Below are positions 11,613 through 22,314 of a stretch of DNA of 64,000 nucleotides, in pieces. The DNA lies in NCBI GenBank assembly GCA_028571685.1, contig CM053140.1:219065323-219129322 (forward strand), given 5' to 3'. A model generated the notes under the pieces. That model worked only from the letters and a program-made list of their open reading frames with translations. It was not told where the DNA came from and did not search any database. Origin of the DNA: Heterohyrax brucei (taxonomy: Eukaryota; Chordata; Mammalia; Hyracoidea; Procaviidae). The number at the start of each line of letters is the position of its first letter. Within the stretch, counting starts at the first letter, position 1. Position numbers and translations under genes: made by a program.

Positions 11613-11925
11613 CATTGGTGATGCTCAGTGGCTCACCTTTTATGTGGGAGATTCGGGTTTGATTCTCAGCAAATGCACAGGTGCCACCTGTCTGTTGGCT
11701 GAGGCTTGCATTCTGTTATGATACTGTCTGGCATCCTGGTACCATGGTAGTTAAGAGCTTGGCTACTAACCAAAAGGTTGGCAGTTTGAATCCACCAGTT
11801 AGTCCTTGGAAACCCTATTGGGCTGTTCTACTCTGTCCTATAGGGTAGCGAGTTGGAAATGATTCACTGGCAATGGGTTTTATGAGGCCAAGCAGGTTTC
11901 AGCAGAGCTTCCGGAATAAAACAAG
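11613..11925 (+). mobile_element. tRNA-Gly SINE interrupted by an AfroSINE
   Basis: The head at 11613-11728 keeps a tRNA-like A box ('gatgctcagtggctcacc') and B box ('gggtttgattctc'), then 'aaatgcacaggtgccacc' and 'gttggctgaggcttgc'. After an AfroSINE (about 11730-11880) the same SINE resumes with 'gcaggtttcagcagagcttc'. The RTE-like tail is missing because an LTR follows. Confidence 0.8.
11730..11880 (+). mobile_element. AfroSINE nested in a tRNA-Gly SINE
   Basis: Head 'gcatcctggtaccatggtag', B-box-like 'ggcagtttgaatcc', body 'ccttggaaaccctattggg' and tail 'gagttggaaatgattcactg'. It is flanked by a weakly matching duplication ('tatgatactg' before, 'tatgaggcca' after). Confidence 0.85.
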
Positions 11926-12246
11926 GTAGGACTCAATCTATAAGATTATGTTGTGTTTTGAGTTAATCTCTGTTGAGATATAAGAAAGAAAATAGAGCAG
12001 AGAGATAGGTGGACTTTCTACCACCAAGAATGAAGAAACAGAAGAGTGCATCCTTTGGATCCACGGTCCCTGTGCTGAGGAGCTCGTAGACTAGGGAAAG
12101 ATTGATGACAAAGACTTGCCCTCAGAGCTGAGGGACAGAAAAACCTCCTCCTGGAGCTGTGCACCTGCACTGTGCAAGAATTAATTTCTCTTTGTTAAAG
12201 ATGTTCACTTCTGTTTCTGTTACAGCAGTGCTAGATAGCTAAGACA
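11926..12246 (+). mobile_element. MaLR-type LTR, 3' two thirds
   Basis: It contains 'ctctgttgagatataagaaa', 'agcagagagataggtgg', 'gaagagtgcatcctttgg', 'gatgacaaagacttgcc' and the ending 'tttctgttacagcagtgcta' before 'gctaagacag'. It overlaps in content with the fragment at 10200-10460, so the two are separate copies. Confidence 0.65.
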
Positions 12247-13473
12247 GAGCTCTCCAGCCCTGGAAATGGGAAACCAAGGTTAGCTGCGTTGTGCAGCCTT
12301 GCACTGTTGCCTTTAAAGGCCTGAGTGATGTAGAGCAGCCGAGAGGCCATGCATAAAGACCTGGCATTTCTGAGCTCAAGGGATCTTTAGATCACCTAGT
12401 CTCAGGTGTCCCAACTGAGCTGAATTAGGGAGTATCAGAATCACTCGGGGCTTCTATATAAACTACACGTGCTTACCACTTCTGTACACTCCTGTCTCTT
12501 TTCAGACTTCTCTATACATTTTGGAGAAGGCTTCTTTTCTCTAGCTTTCTACAGCAACAGCTGCAAGGCCAGAGTATGTGCAAGTTACAAGGTAAGAAAA
12601 CTATACTGGCAGAGCAGTTGACTGACGGTTGTTCAGCCATTTTTCTTTTTTTGGCTTTTGGTCCCTGTTGCAATTTCCCTGGAGGAAAGAGTTAGTGTCA
12701 ATACAGTGAGCTATGAATTCGTTCCAGAAATCTAAGTTTTGGCACCATTGTGGATGACTTTGTACATGGTGGGTTGAAATGGGGCCATTATCCAATTATG
12801 GCAGCCTTGGATACAGGGTGAATTAGCCTTGGAATTGAACTAAGATATTATCTGCTCAAAATGCTCTCAAAATGACTTGGAGTTGAACCACATGTGATCC
12901 AACACACCTGCTCTCTGCAGATGTCTGAGTGGCTTTGTCCATCTACCTCTGCAGTACTCTTCCCTGCCTAGACTCTTCTTTGGATTATGGATCCTGCTGT
13001 TTGGCTCAATCAGACCACCTAGGGGTGGTAAGAGCTGACACAGAGGGACCTCTATCCTCAAACTCTCTCCACTTCTACCCCTGCTAGCCTGGTCACTGTC
13101 TGAATTTTCACTGTTTTCATCTTTATGGTTGTTAAGCTATTCCCTTCCAACTTGCAGATGCTTCTTAAGGGAAACACAGCCAAGCCAAGTGCCGTTGAGT
13201 CATATCAAACTATTATTAGTTATTGGCTGCTCAGTGCAAATCAACTTATTTACCAACTAGAGCAGCCACTGAAAGTTCAAAACACAGGCCGTTGTCATCG
13301 AGTTTCTCAAAGTTTGGCTTAAAAACCATCTTCATCAAGAGGTCACTGAATTGGAATCTCTGGTCATGGGGCTTGGGATTCTTGTACTCATTCAAGTTTT
13401 AGAATCATTGGTTAGCAGACCAGGTCTAGGTGGAAAGTCTAGGGTACTAAGTCCCTTGTGGGGGCAGGCATTG
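12247..13473. other. Intronic DNA with weak repeat traces
   Basis: 'gtatcagaatcactcggggc' near 12432 and a block near 13340-13420 hint at MER5-type hAT relics. Near 13180-13210 is a short piece like the RTE/SINE tail. Nothing else is recognised. Confidence 0.35.
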
Positions 13474-13485
13474 TTCTAGTCAAAT

Positions 13486-13817
13486 GTTGTTGTTAGCTAC
13501 TAGGGAGTTGGCTTCCAACTCATGGTGACCCCACGCACAATGGAATGAAATGCTGCTTGGTTCTGTGCCATTCTTAAGATTGGTTGTGGACCAGACTGCT
13601 GGGATACGTAGGGTTTTCACTGACTGATTTCCAGTAGATGGCCAAGCCTTTCTTCCTAGTCTGTTTCAGGGTGAAAGCTCCTCTGAAACCTGTTCAGATT
13701 CATAGCAGCGCTCAACCCTCCACTGACAGACAGGTAGTCACAGTGCATAAAGTTCAGTCAAACCCAGGTCTCCTGCAAGGAAGATGATATTTCTACCACT
13801 GAAATACTGATGATCCA
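13486..13817 (-). mobile_element. Full-length tRNA-Gly SINE with perfect TSD
   Basis: Read on the minus strand, the 5' end (from 13817) matches tRNA-Gly(GCC): the A-box stretch 'ttcagtggtagaa' is exact, followed by 'ggagacctgggtttgac' over the B box. The middle includes 'gcttcctagtctg'-like blocks. The 3' end is the RTE tail with AACAAC repeats (13486 onwards). Exact 12-bp direct repeats 'ttctagtcaaat' flank it at 13474-13485 and 13818-13829. Confidence 0.93.
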
Positions 13818-14029
13818 TTCTAGTCAAATAGAGGGTACTTAAGACAGGAAGTTGGAGAGTATAAGACTTAAGGACTGCCTACTTTGTCATTATGTTTCCT
13901 GTATATGTGTTCCTCCCCTTATCACCAGGAACACCTTCAGCTGAGCACTTACTCATCTAGAATCCTATCTGCTAGCCATTGCTCTCCTCTTAATTCGTGT
14001 AAGTGTTTCTTGTCTTTCTGCTTAGGTCT

Positions 14030-14205
14030 GTAGACTGAGAGCTAGAAGGAGCCTTAGAACAGTCTAACCCAACTCATTTAAAGATAAGAAAAGTAAGACC
14101 CAGAGAGAAGAAGTGACTTACCCAACATCAAAAAGTGGCATTATTATGACCAGAACTGGGCTTCCTGGATCTCAACTCTTTCTTCTTTTTGTATCTCTAA
14201 ACTGT
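14030..14205 (-). repeat. MIR SINE relic
   Basis: Antisense MIR: 'aagataagaaaagtaagacc', 'cagagagaagaagtgactta', 'cccaacatcaaaaagtgg', 'ccagaactgggcttcctgg'. Confidence 0.65.
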
Positions 14206-14278
14206 ATTATCAGAGACAGGGATATGACTTCTGCCTTTATGAAAAAAACAGCATTTTAACACCACGTTGGGCATCTAA

Positions 14279-14612
14279 TGCTGTTAGGTGCCATCAAGTT
14301 GATTTCAACTCAGGGCAACCCTATGGACAACAGAATGAAGCACTGCCCAGTCCTGTGCCATGCCCACAACTGCGGTGATGCTTGAACCCATTGCGGCAGT
14401 CACTGTGACAATCCATCTTGTTGAGGGTCTTTCTCTTTTTGCTGACCCTCCACTTTACCGAGCATAATGTCCTCCTTCATGGGTTGATCCCTACTGACAA
14501 CATGTCCAAAGTACTTGAGATGTAGTCTTGCCTTCCTTGCTTCTAAGGAGCACTTTGGTTGTACCTTCTGCAAGACACATTGATCTGTTCTCTTGACAGT
14601 CCATCACAATTT
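14279..14612 (-). mobile_element. RTE LINE 3' end fragment
   Basis: Its last about 330 bp match the 3' end of the long RTE at 25641-28368: 'ctgttaggtgccatcaagtt', 'gatgcttgaacccattgc', 'ctgaccctccactttaccg', 'acaacatgtccaaagtac'. It is strongly 5' truncated. Confidence 0.85.
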
Positions 14613-14809
14613 GGGCATATAATACACACACCATAAATATATCTGCGAGAACCTAATGGCTTGTGATGTGCTTGGTATTAAGAAAACACTGCAAAACTGG
14701 GAAAACATTAAACTTGAATGTTAAGAGATCTCTGAGCAGGATTGGTTCTACAGCCACTTAACTATGAGGGGGCTGAATTCTTAAGTTCCAGTTTAAGCAT
14801 CCCACATAA

Positions 14810-15010
14810 ATGCAGTCACCACCAGCCTCATGTTTGGCTATTTAAATTTAAATGAATCAAAATTAAAGTAATTTAAAATTCAGTTTCTCAGTTGCACTAG
14901 CAAAATTTCAAGAGCTCCTAGACATATACGGCTAGGAGCTACATGTTAAATACGCAGATGGAGCCCTTTTTGCTCACTGTAGTAAGTTGTGTTGGGCAAC
15001 ACTGGACCAA
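14810..15010. repeat. hAT-type MITE relic
   Basis: The pattern 'tttggctatttaaatttaaa', 'cagtttctcagttgcactag', 'aaatttcaagagctcc' and 'tgttgggcaacactgg' matches a common non-autonomous hAT element of placental mammals. I cannot fix the family name. Confidence 0.5.
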
Positions 15011-16371
15011 ACTCTGGGGGTGCAAGGGCACAAGACAAAAGAGACCAGGTTCCTCATGTTCCTGAGCTTAGAACTGAGTGAGTTTTTCGGAGCATCTGAG
15101 AGGCATTTGACCCTGTTCTGCTAGACAGCAACAAATAGCCTGGGAGGAGCTCGACCGCCATTATCACCTTCAAATAGCATTAGTGATTGGAAAATTACAA
15201 TCTGGCGAGGAATACTCTTCCTATTCACTGAACTGGGCCAAAAAAGAAATGAAATCTGTGGATCTGTTTTAACTCTGTGTTGATCAGGGCTTATTGGAGA
15301 ACCCTGGCTAACTGGCACATTACAACACAATTATTTTGCTTGGAAAGTGAATACGCAAACCAGGGATTAAATAATTTTCAGTATTTCAGAACCGGTGAGA
15401 CTATCATCAGAGGGTGTCTTTTGACTGGAATTTTCTTTGATAACAGCACTAGATGTTTCATCAATTTGAGACCTTTTGCTACTCCTAGTCAGTATAGTCT
15501 TAAGGTGAATGAAGTCTACTAGCCCCTCTGTAGCCTCTCTGTGGGGTGACCTGTTAGTCAGAATGTGACATAAAGGAGGGTAGATAATTGCCCTCATGTC
15601 TTCTATTGTAATGCCTCTCCACTTCTTTCCTGGACCTCTGCTTCTTCAAGGTTCTTCACTGTTGCAGAATTAACCTTAGATAATTGACTTTGCTGCAAAT
15701 TCACTACGCCTCTGTTACAAGCTAATAAAGGCTTAGGAGTACCTGAACTGTTTTTCTCAGAAGTTCTAGTATTTCTGTAGGGTCCTCTCCAAGGTCGAAA
15801 TACCATTAGGGGCTCCAAAGGGCTGATTTCTGCCTTTGGTAGGCAGTAGATGGCGAAATTTTGGGGCAAAGCTCCCGTTCAATGCTCTTCAAGTCACAAA
15901 ACTACATGTTGGTGACTTTCTTACCCTCCCCCCGCCATTCTAATCTGCCACACAATTGGACTCCAGGTCTTTATTTGCCTCTGAAAGTGAGACTTGTCTT
16001 CTACTTAGGCAGAGCTTCAGTCCAAAGTCATTTCAGGTGACTCAGGAATTGCCAGCCTTACTACTAGTCTAGCCCTGAGTCTCACAGCTCAGGCTGAGAC
16101 CAGACCTTGATTTGGTTTCTGGTGTTATTTTCTGGGGTCTAAATCCCTGTGTTTATAACATGTCTCTAGAATTCCTCTTGTTCCATTTGCTTAAAGATAG
16201 AAGTCCTAGGAACTGCCGCTCACCTTCCCAACATCCTAGCTACATTCCTGCCTACGTCTGAACAGTCACGTCTCCCACACCGAGTGCAGTGTCCTCTAAT
16301 ACCGTATGCCTTCTTGAAGTCCACTGATTGTCCAGGAGACCACCTGGCTGATGTCTGATACTCTACTCTCT
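15011..16371. other. Intronic DNA, nothing recognised
   Basis: Overlapping short frames on both strands (15277-15522, 15367-15597, 15603-15869) show no protein family features. No repeat is named here. Confidence 0.4.
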
Positions 16372-17915
16372 TAATCTTTTATTTTTTATTTTATTGTACT
16401 TGAAGTGAAAGTTTACAGAGCATATTAATTTCTCATTCAAAAATTTATATACAGTTTTTTTCATGACATTGGTAGCAGTCCCTGCAATGTGTCAGCACCT
16501 TCCCCCTTTCCACCTTGGGGTTCCCCATTATGATTTGTACGGTTTTCCTATCCTTTTTGCTTTCTCTTCTTTGGTTTTGGGCAGATGTTGCCTCATTTGG
16601 TCTCATACACTTGATTGATTTGAGAAGCGTGTTCCTCACATGTGTTACTGTTTATTTTATAGGCCTGTCTAATCTTTGTTGGAAAGCCTAGTGGTTTAGT
16701 AATTAAGTGTTATGCCTGCTAACCAAAAGGTTGGCAGTTCAACTCTACCAGGCACTCCCTGGAAACTCTATGAGGCAGTTCTACTCTTTCCTATAGGGTC
16801 ACCATGAGTCAGAGTTGATAATGGCAATGGTTTTTTCTTTTTGGTTAATCTTTGGCTAAAAGTGGACTTCAGGAGCAGCTTCAGTTCTGAGTTAGAAATT
16901 AGGCCATAGGCTCAGAGGTTCTTCCAGTCAGATTGTTCATTTATTTTTGAGAATATGAACTTTGTTCCACATTTTTCTCCAGAATCCTCTATCCAGAATT
17001 GCCTATTATGATTTCTGTCAGAGCCATTGGAAATGGTGGCCTGGACCTGTCTAGTACTTCTAGGCTCTGGCTGTAAGAAGCTGTGATTTATGTGGTCCAT
17101 TAGTCTTTTGAACTAATATATTCCTTTGGTGTTCTTCACCATTCTTTGCTCTGGACATAGCGGGACCAGTAGCTGTATCTCAGATGACCACTCACAAGCT
17201 TTTAAGATCCCAGCCACTACTCACCAAAGTAAGTTGTAGAATCTTGTCTTCATGAACCATGTTATCCAGCTGACCTAGGTGTCTCCCCGGACCATGATCC
17301 TCAGCCCTCAACCCCAGTAACTCAGTCCCTCTAGGTGTTTAAATGTGTCTAGGAAGCTTCTACGACTGTGTCCTCTTTGAGCTCTATTATATACATGAAT
17401 ACACATGCTGTACATACAAACATGTATGTAAAATTATCCACAGACTACCTATATATGTGTGGGTGTACTCCTATGCACCCTTCTTTCCTTGTTCAGCACA
17501 CTTATCTGCCTGTGTATCTGCTTGTAAGTCATTTGTTTTTACTGTTATTAGGGGGTTGTGTGTATTTACCATGTTGCTTCTCTCTCTCTTTTTTCTTCAT
17601 GTTCCTGTGTCTTCCTTTGTCTTAGTCAAGTTGTACTGACTCCCTCTATGTAGTATTGTTGTTCCTTTCACCAAAGTTAACATTTGCCTACTTTCTAGTC
17701 ATTTCTTCTTGCCACCCCTCCTGCGCCCCCCAACTAGCAAGCTTGTTTCTATGTGTAAACATTTTCTTGAGTTTTTATAATAGTGACCTCATATAATATC
17801 TGTCATTTTGTGACTGACTTATTTCACCGAGCACAGTACCCTCTAGATTCATCCCAGCTGTGAGATGTTTCACTGATTCGTCGTTGTTCTTCATCACTGA
17901 ATAGTATTACTTTCT
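16372..17915 (-). mobile_element. L1 3' end (3'UTR and end of ORF2)
   Basis: The poly(A) side is at 16372 ('ttttattttttattttattg'), followed by the 3'UTR common to the L1 copies here ('agtgaaagtttacagagc', 'cccagccactactcaccaaa'). It ends near 17915 in the ORF2 C-terminal region ('cactgaatagtattac'). An AfroSINE interrupts it at 16679-16845. Confidence 0.8.
16679..16845 (+). mobile_element. AfroSINE inside L1
   Basis: Head 'ggaaagcctagtggtttagt', 'ctaaccaaaaggttggcagt', body 'ccctggaaactctatgaggc', tail 'caccatgagtcagagttgat'. A 9-bp target duplication 'taatctttg' flanks it (16670-16678 and 16846-16854). Confidence 0.88.
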
Positions 17916-17939
17916 TAATCTTTCTTATGTCTACCTGCC

Positions 17940-18150
17940 AACCTACCATTTGTTTACTGAGTGCTTATGGTAAGCCAGGTAATGCTAATGGCGATCATGC
18001 ATGTTCTAGTTTCATCCTTCCAAGAGCCCTACATAGTTTGGATTTAAAAATGAGGAGATTGAAGTTCAAGGAAGCTAAATAACTTGCCTGATACATACAG
18101 ATAATGAGTGGCAGGGCTGGGATTGTAATCCAGATGTGTTCCGCTCTGTA
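17940..18150 (-). repeat. MIR SINE relic
   Basis: Antisense MIR: 'gtttactgagtgcttatgg', 'aaatgaggagattgaagttc', 'aaataacttgcctgatacat', 'gagtggcagggctgggattg'. Confidence 0.7.
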
Positions 18151-18850
18151 TTAACACTGGGCTGCACTGCTCATATGGTGGCTGTCCATCACCTGTAGCT
18201 GAGGCTGTGCCAACCATCTGTCCTACTTCAATAGGCTCATCCTGTCCTCTTCTGTTACACCCCCTCCTGTGGGGTTAGTTTTACTGATTATGACTGGACT
18301 GTGGGACTGTATGGTGAAGATAATTTAGAATCACGTAATTGGTATGAGTCTTTACACATAGCCCCAGCCTTCTGGGTTAGTTACCTACATGAACACTTGT
18401 TTGGCACATAGTAAGTAGTCAGTAAATATTTAGATAAATAAACAGATAAACTGAGGGGTAGCATGAAGTCCCTTACACTCTCTTACTTTGAAAGGATTGT
18501 ATACTGGATCCCACTATAATACTGACTTTAATACTGTACAACAAGAAAAATTTACCAATAGTAAGGTCCAGTATCACCTGGTCTAAAACGAACCTATCTT
18601 TAAATTGCATTACGCTTTATAATCAACTAGGTTACTCAGCTTATTTTATAGTAGTACTTCCTATATCCTGAAATGTGGCCGAAGATCACCATTTTGATTG
18701 CAAGTGTAGTGTAAATAGATACGCTTAAGAACAAAGAATTTGCCAAGATTGTTTGTCAATAATCAAGTCACTCAGCAAGAGAAAATGATTCATCACACAA
18801 TAATCTTACATTGAGGTCTGGCTAAAGGGTAAGAGAAGCATATAATGAAT
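18151..18850. other. Intronic DNA, short MIR tail only
   Basis: Around 18390-18440 'gtttggcacatagtaagtag' with 'tcagtaaatatttagataaa' looks like a MIR/L2 end. Nothing else is recognised. Confidence 0.4.
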
Positions 18851-18854
18851 TTTA

Positions 18855-19110
18855 CTGTGTGTGTGTATTCAACTTTATGTGTATATGAGTATCTGTCTGT
18901 GTATCTTGTATACATGTATATATATGTACATGTGTTATTTGTATTTCTGTATATGTAAATATATGGCTGGAAATACATGTAAATATATGGCTGGAAATAT
19001 ATGTAAATATATGGCTGGATATATATGTAAATATACATGATATGTATGTATGACGTTATCTCTGTAATTATGTGTGTGTTTATATGTATGTATGTGTGTT
19101 TGCATGAATG
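18855..19110. repeat. AT/GT-rich low-complexity block with a 24-bp minisatellite
   Basis: TG- and TATG-rich sequence surrounds about 3.5 copies of a 24-bp unit at 18951-19035. The GGCTGG core recurs at 18965, 18989 and 19013. In antisense the unit yields a QPYIYIYF-like repeat within a 141-codon chance frame (18793-19218). Confidence 0.85.
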
Positions 19111-19384
19111 TTTATGGTTATATGTATAGTAACATGGAAACAGAGTGAAGTTTGAATTATCCTTTTGGAGCTTGGGGAGATTGGCTGAAACCTGGATTTG
19201 CAAGAAAAGTGCAGACATATCTTAATGAGTTTATGATGTTTAGGGTTTATTATCCAATGCAAATAATCTTGAGTGAATTCTAAATTATAGCCAGGTAGGA
19301 ATAAAGTCTAAGTTTACATGATGTAACTATACGTGATTAAGCTGCCTTTAAGGATAATAGTAATCATGTGATTTGTGGGTTTAA

Positions 19385-19515
19385 GAGATAGTCGTGGAAA
19401 ATGACCTGAATCTGGAATCAGGAGGCTGAGATCATTTTATTGTCATGTACTAGTTGTGTAACTTTGGGTATAACTCATTCTGTTTACTCATCTATAGAAC
19501 AGAGTTAAAAATACC
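19385..19515 (+). repeat. MIR SINE relic
   Basis: Sense MIR: 'cctgaatctggaatcaggag', 'actagttgtgtaactttggg', 'ctgtttactcatctatagaa'. Confidence 0.65.
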
Positions 19516-20395
19516 AATCTGAAACTCACCCAGAGGCCCAGGGGACAAAATGTAATGATTGGCATGATACCCATGGTAAAGAAAATTAGACACTTTGTGT
19601 AAAAACATGTAGTGATAGAAAGCCAGAGCATGAAGTGGCTCGGGGGTTCTGCTGGGCCACTCCACAGAGAAGGATTAGAAGGTTAGCAGATGTGAGTATG
19701 GTAGGTCCCATTGGCCAATTAACGAAAGGTAGGAGTTTATGAGATTAACAAGGCAGATACTTCCTTTTGTCTTTAAAACCATATAGTGAAATGGACCTGG
19801 TTTATAATCCTAGTCAATCTTGCATTGAATTGAAGAGTCAGAGAACCCACAGTGGTCCTCTGAACACTCTGAGAAGCACAGGGATTTGATTAAGAGAGAT
19901 TAGGTGGGAGGTGAAGTGGTAGCTGTAGGGACCGTTAGAAGCCAAATACTTGACCCTTTTCAGTTGAATAAGAGTTCCCCGGACAACCTGATGGGCTCTT
20001 CTCAGGGGAAATGTACATGTGTGATGGGGAAAGGCTAGAGAGGACCGCGTACTCACATGAACATTCACAGCTGGGGGAGAATAGCTGTTGGGAACAACAT
20101 GTATTCCTACTAGGAACAACAAGATGAAGAATTCGTGTTTAGCCTGTCTCTCTGTGGTTTCTCTTTAGCACACTTTCTAAAGAGTGTTTGTACACAAACT
20201 ACGATGGCAGAAGTCATTAAAAAAAAGTGGAAGACATTTTTGCTTTTAGAGAAAATGATGTAGAGAAGTAAGGCAATCTATCCAAGATTACTGCTCCTGT
20301 ATTCAGTTGAGATTAGTACAGTGAAGAAAATAGCCTGACAAAGTTAGTTCCTTTTAATCTATTCCAACTCAAGCAAAAATACCTGGCAGCAGAGC
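19516..20395. other. Intronic DNA, nothing recognised
   Basis: No convincing coding frame or nameable repeat. Confidence 0.4.
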
Positions 20396-20470
20396 CAGGT
20401 GCCTAGGGTACAAAATTTAAGGAGGTCCTCATTCTCAGTGCTTCCTTAAATTTTGCCTCCCAGGTACCTC
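20396..20470. repeat. Imperfect inverted repeat (DNA-transposon relic)
   Basis: Arms 20396-20423 and 20443-20470 pair over about 22 of 28 positions around a 19-nt loop. The inner 'caaaatttaagga' and 'tccttaaattttg' pair exactly. A similar 'gcacctgtgtagggcatc' motif near 63945 suggests the same old DNA-element family. Confidence 0.55.
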
Positions 20471-21345
20471 ACTTGCCTCACCCTGCTCCATGGCATGTCT
20501 AGAGGATCTTATAAGTGACATGACCTCTGGAAGGCCAGGAGTGCACATTGGCACTTCCTGTCATCACTTAGCTCCCTTTCCTCCAGTTCACCTTAACGTC
20601 TGTCATTTTGGCCAACAACTTTTCTAGGGTATTCTCACATCGACAGGACTTCATGGCAGAACCTTCAGCAGAACTGTGAAGCTGGATCCTTGAAAATATT
20701 TCAAGGGCAAAAAACCAGAGAGGGATAGAAGACATAGTTTTGAAAGGGTTGGGTTTTCTATCCGAAGTCCAATTTTGTTGGATGACATCAGAGGCTCCAG
20801 CTTTTTTGTGTGGAATTATTTCTCATTTCAGAAAAGATTCAACACTTCTGGTGGAAGTTGGAAAATTGGAGGATATAGACAGGACAGAGATGCCCTTGAA
20901 AAGAGGGATTAGCCACTAGGGTATCCTTGGAACCATGACAGAGACTGGGGAGGGTCAATGGAGTGACAGCAACTATGTTGAAAATCTACCAGGTAAGACT
21001 TGGGAATATTCTGTACAGCCGGAAACTCCTGACACACACGGTGAATACTGTTGACCTGTCCTCCTCAGATTCATGTCATTCTCTCCTTCCTTGTGAGCTT
21101 AGCATGTTGAAAACAAAGCAACTATCAAAGGCCTTTCTCCCCCTTTTTCTTCCTTTCATCATCCAGGTGGCTCATATGCCACTTGTTTCACCCCAGTCGA
21201 ACTTCTTCTTCTCTCTATCATACGTCTATTGAACTCCCTAATGCCTGTAAATGACTGAGATTACTCTGGAGACTGCAGTCATGAAATTAGGCAGATTAAT
21301 ATAGCTTACTGATGAAACACAGTGCCCCTCTATTATTTTGCAATT
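20471..21345. other. Intronic DNA, nothing recognised
   Basis: The frame at 20963-21232 has no family features and lies opposite to LRRC52 transcription. No repeat is named. Confidence 0.4.
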
Positions 21346-21349
21346 CTAG

Positions 21350-21510
21350 TATGTTATCATTTCTACACACATTTTATTTGACATAACTCCTTATGTTAGG
21401 AAATATTATTATTCCCACTTTATGAATCAGGACATAGAGGCTCAGAGAAATTGTGGCTTTTCCAAGATCAACCAACTAGTAAGTGCTGAATTTGGTACCA
21501 GAACTCAGCT
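21350..21510 (-). repeat. MIR SINE relic
   Basis: Antisense MIR: 'attattattcccactttatg', 'catagaggctcagagaaatt', 'caactagtaagtgctgaatt'. Confidence 0.65.
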
Positions 21511-21692
21511 TTTTACATTCATATTCCAGAGCTCATTCTGCTGATCCTTATTGCTCTTTCAGCCAACCCAAAGATGGACCCCTGCAGAGCAGTAAGAATG
21601 CTTTCAATCACCTTAACCCAGGTGTTTCTCCTATGCTGACCCATCTTCTTCTGGCATCACATCCTTGTCCCCACTCCCCATCAAGCCCTTAC

Positions 21693-22314
21693 CTGGTTGG
21701 TCCAGATGGGACACTAGTAAGTAGATGCTGAAGTCCAGGAAAGAGCAATTGCAATTCCAGGGATTTTCACTCAGATATAGGGTCTTTAGCGTTATCAGAT
21801 GACGGAAGGCATCATGCTCCAAGACCTGCAAGCCAGTATTTCTGAGGTCCAGGTATCTTAAAGAGCTGGTGTTGGCAAAGGTGTACTTGTGAAGAAATGA
21901 CAGGTGAGGGTTATTGGAGATTTTCAGCTGCACCAGGTTGCTGAGCATGGAGAAACTGTATGGGGAGATCAAGGTTAGGTTGTTGAAGCTGAGATCAAGG
22001 TAGATGAGTCTGAAGACTCCGATGAAGGTATAATCCATCACCTCTTGTATCAGGTTGTTCTGACAGTCCAGGTAAACAAGGTCACTGAGGAGCCCTAAAG
22101 TCATGGCTGGCAAGTAGGTGATTGTGTTATTGTCCAGATATAGCCTCCGAGTGTTCAGAGGGATGTCAGGGGGGTATACAGTTAACTGCCTTCCTGTGCA
22201 AATCACTTCTTGGGTTTGACACAGACAATTGTGTGGGCACCTTGACCCTGACACCAACCCCATTCCAAAAGAAAAGAGTAACCACCCGGGCCCAGAGCCT
22301 GAAGCAAGGGACAT
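21693..22314 (-). CDS. LRRC52: LRRC52 exon 1 (leucine-rich repeat-containing protein 52), coding part
   Basis: This exon encodes residues 1-207 plus the first base of codon 208 of LRRC52, a single-pass membrane protein known as an auxiliary gamma subunit of Slo channels, notably the sperm potassium channel SLO3. I recognise it from the N-terminus MSLASGSGPGWLLFSFGMGL. In order it shows a signal peptide (about residues 1-24), an LRRNT cap with cysteines at 26, 30, 32 and 39, about five leucine-rich repeats (about 52-180), and the start of the LRRCT cap (WNCNC, 186-190). N-glycosylation sequons lie at N62, N112, N148 and N189. The ATG at 22314 opens the signal peptide. The exon ends at a strong donor, CAG|GTAAGG on the minus strand, with the intron starting at 21692. 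Beyond that the reading frame runs into intron sequence unlike the family. The rest of LRRCT, the transmembrane helix and the acidic tail belong to exon 2, which is outside the window. The frame is intact. Confidence 0.95.

Larger units (their letters stand above)
1..21692 (-). other. LRRC52: LRRC52 intron 1 (partial)
   Basis: This runs from the splice donor at 21692 towards the window start. LRRC52 has two coding exons in other mammals. No minus-strand segment here encodes the expected transmembrane helix and acidic C-terminus, so exon 2 probably lies below position 1. The intron is mostly old repeats, listed separately. Confidence 0.75.

Noticed and set aside
13750..13817. tRNA-Gly-like sequence, possible tRNA gene
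   Set aside because: The acceptor and T arms do not pair and it continues into a SINE body with an RTE tail and TSDs; it is a SINE head, not a functional tRNA.
18951..19035. Regularly spaced repeats suggesting a CRISPR-like array
   Set aside because: The 24-bp units are contiguous without unique spacers, and the genome is mammalian; it is a minisatellite.
18793..19218. 141-codon minus-strand ORF rich in Y, I and Q
   Set aside because: It is made by the 24-bp minisatellite and the TATG-rich low-complexity block; the repetitive peptide has no domain or start context.
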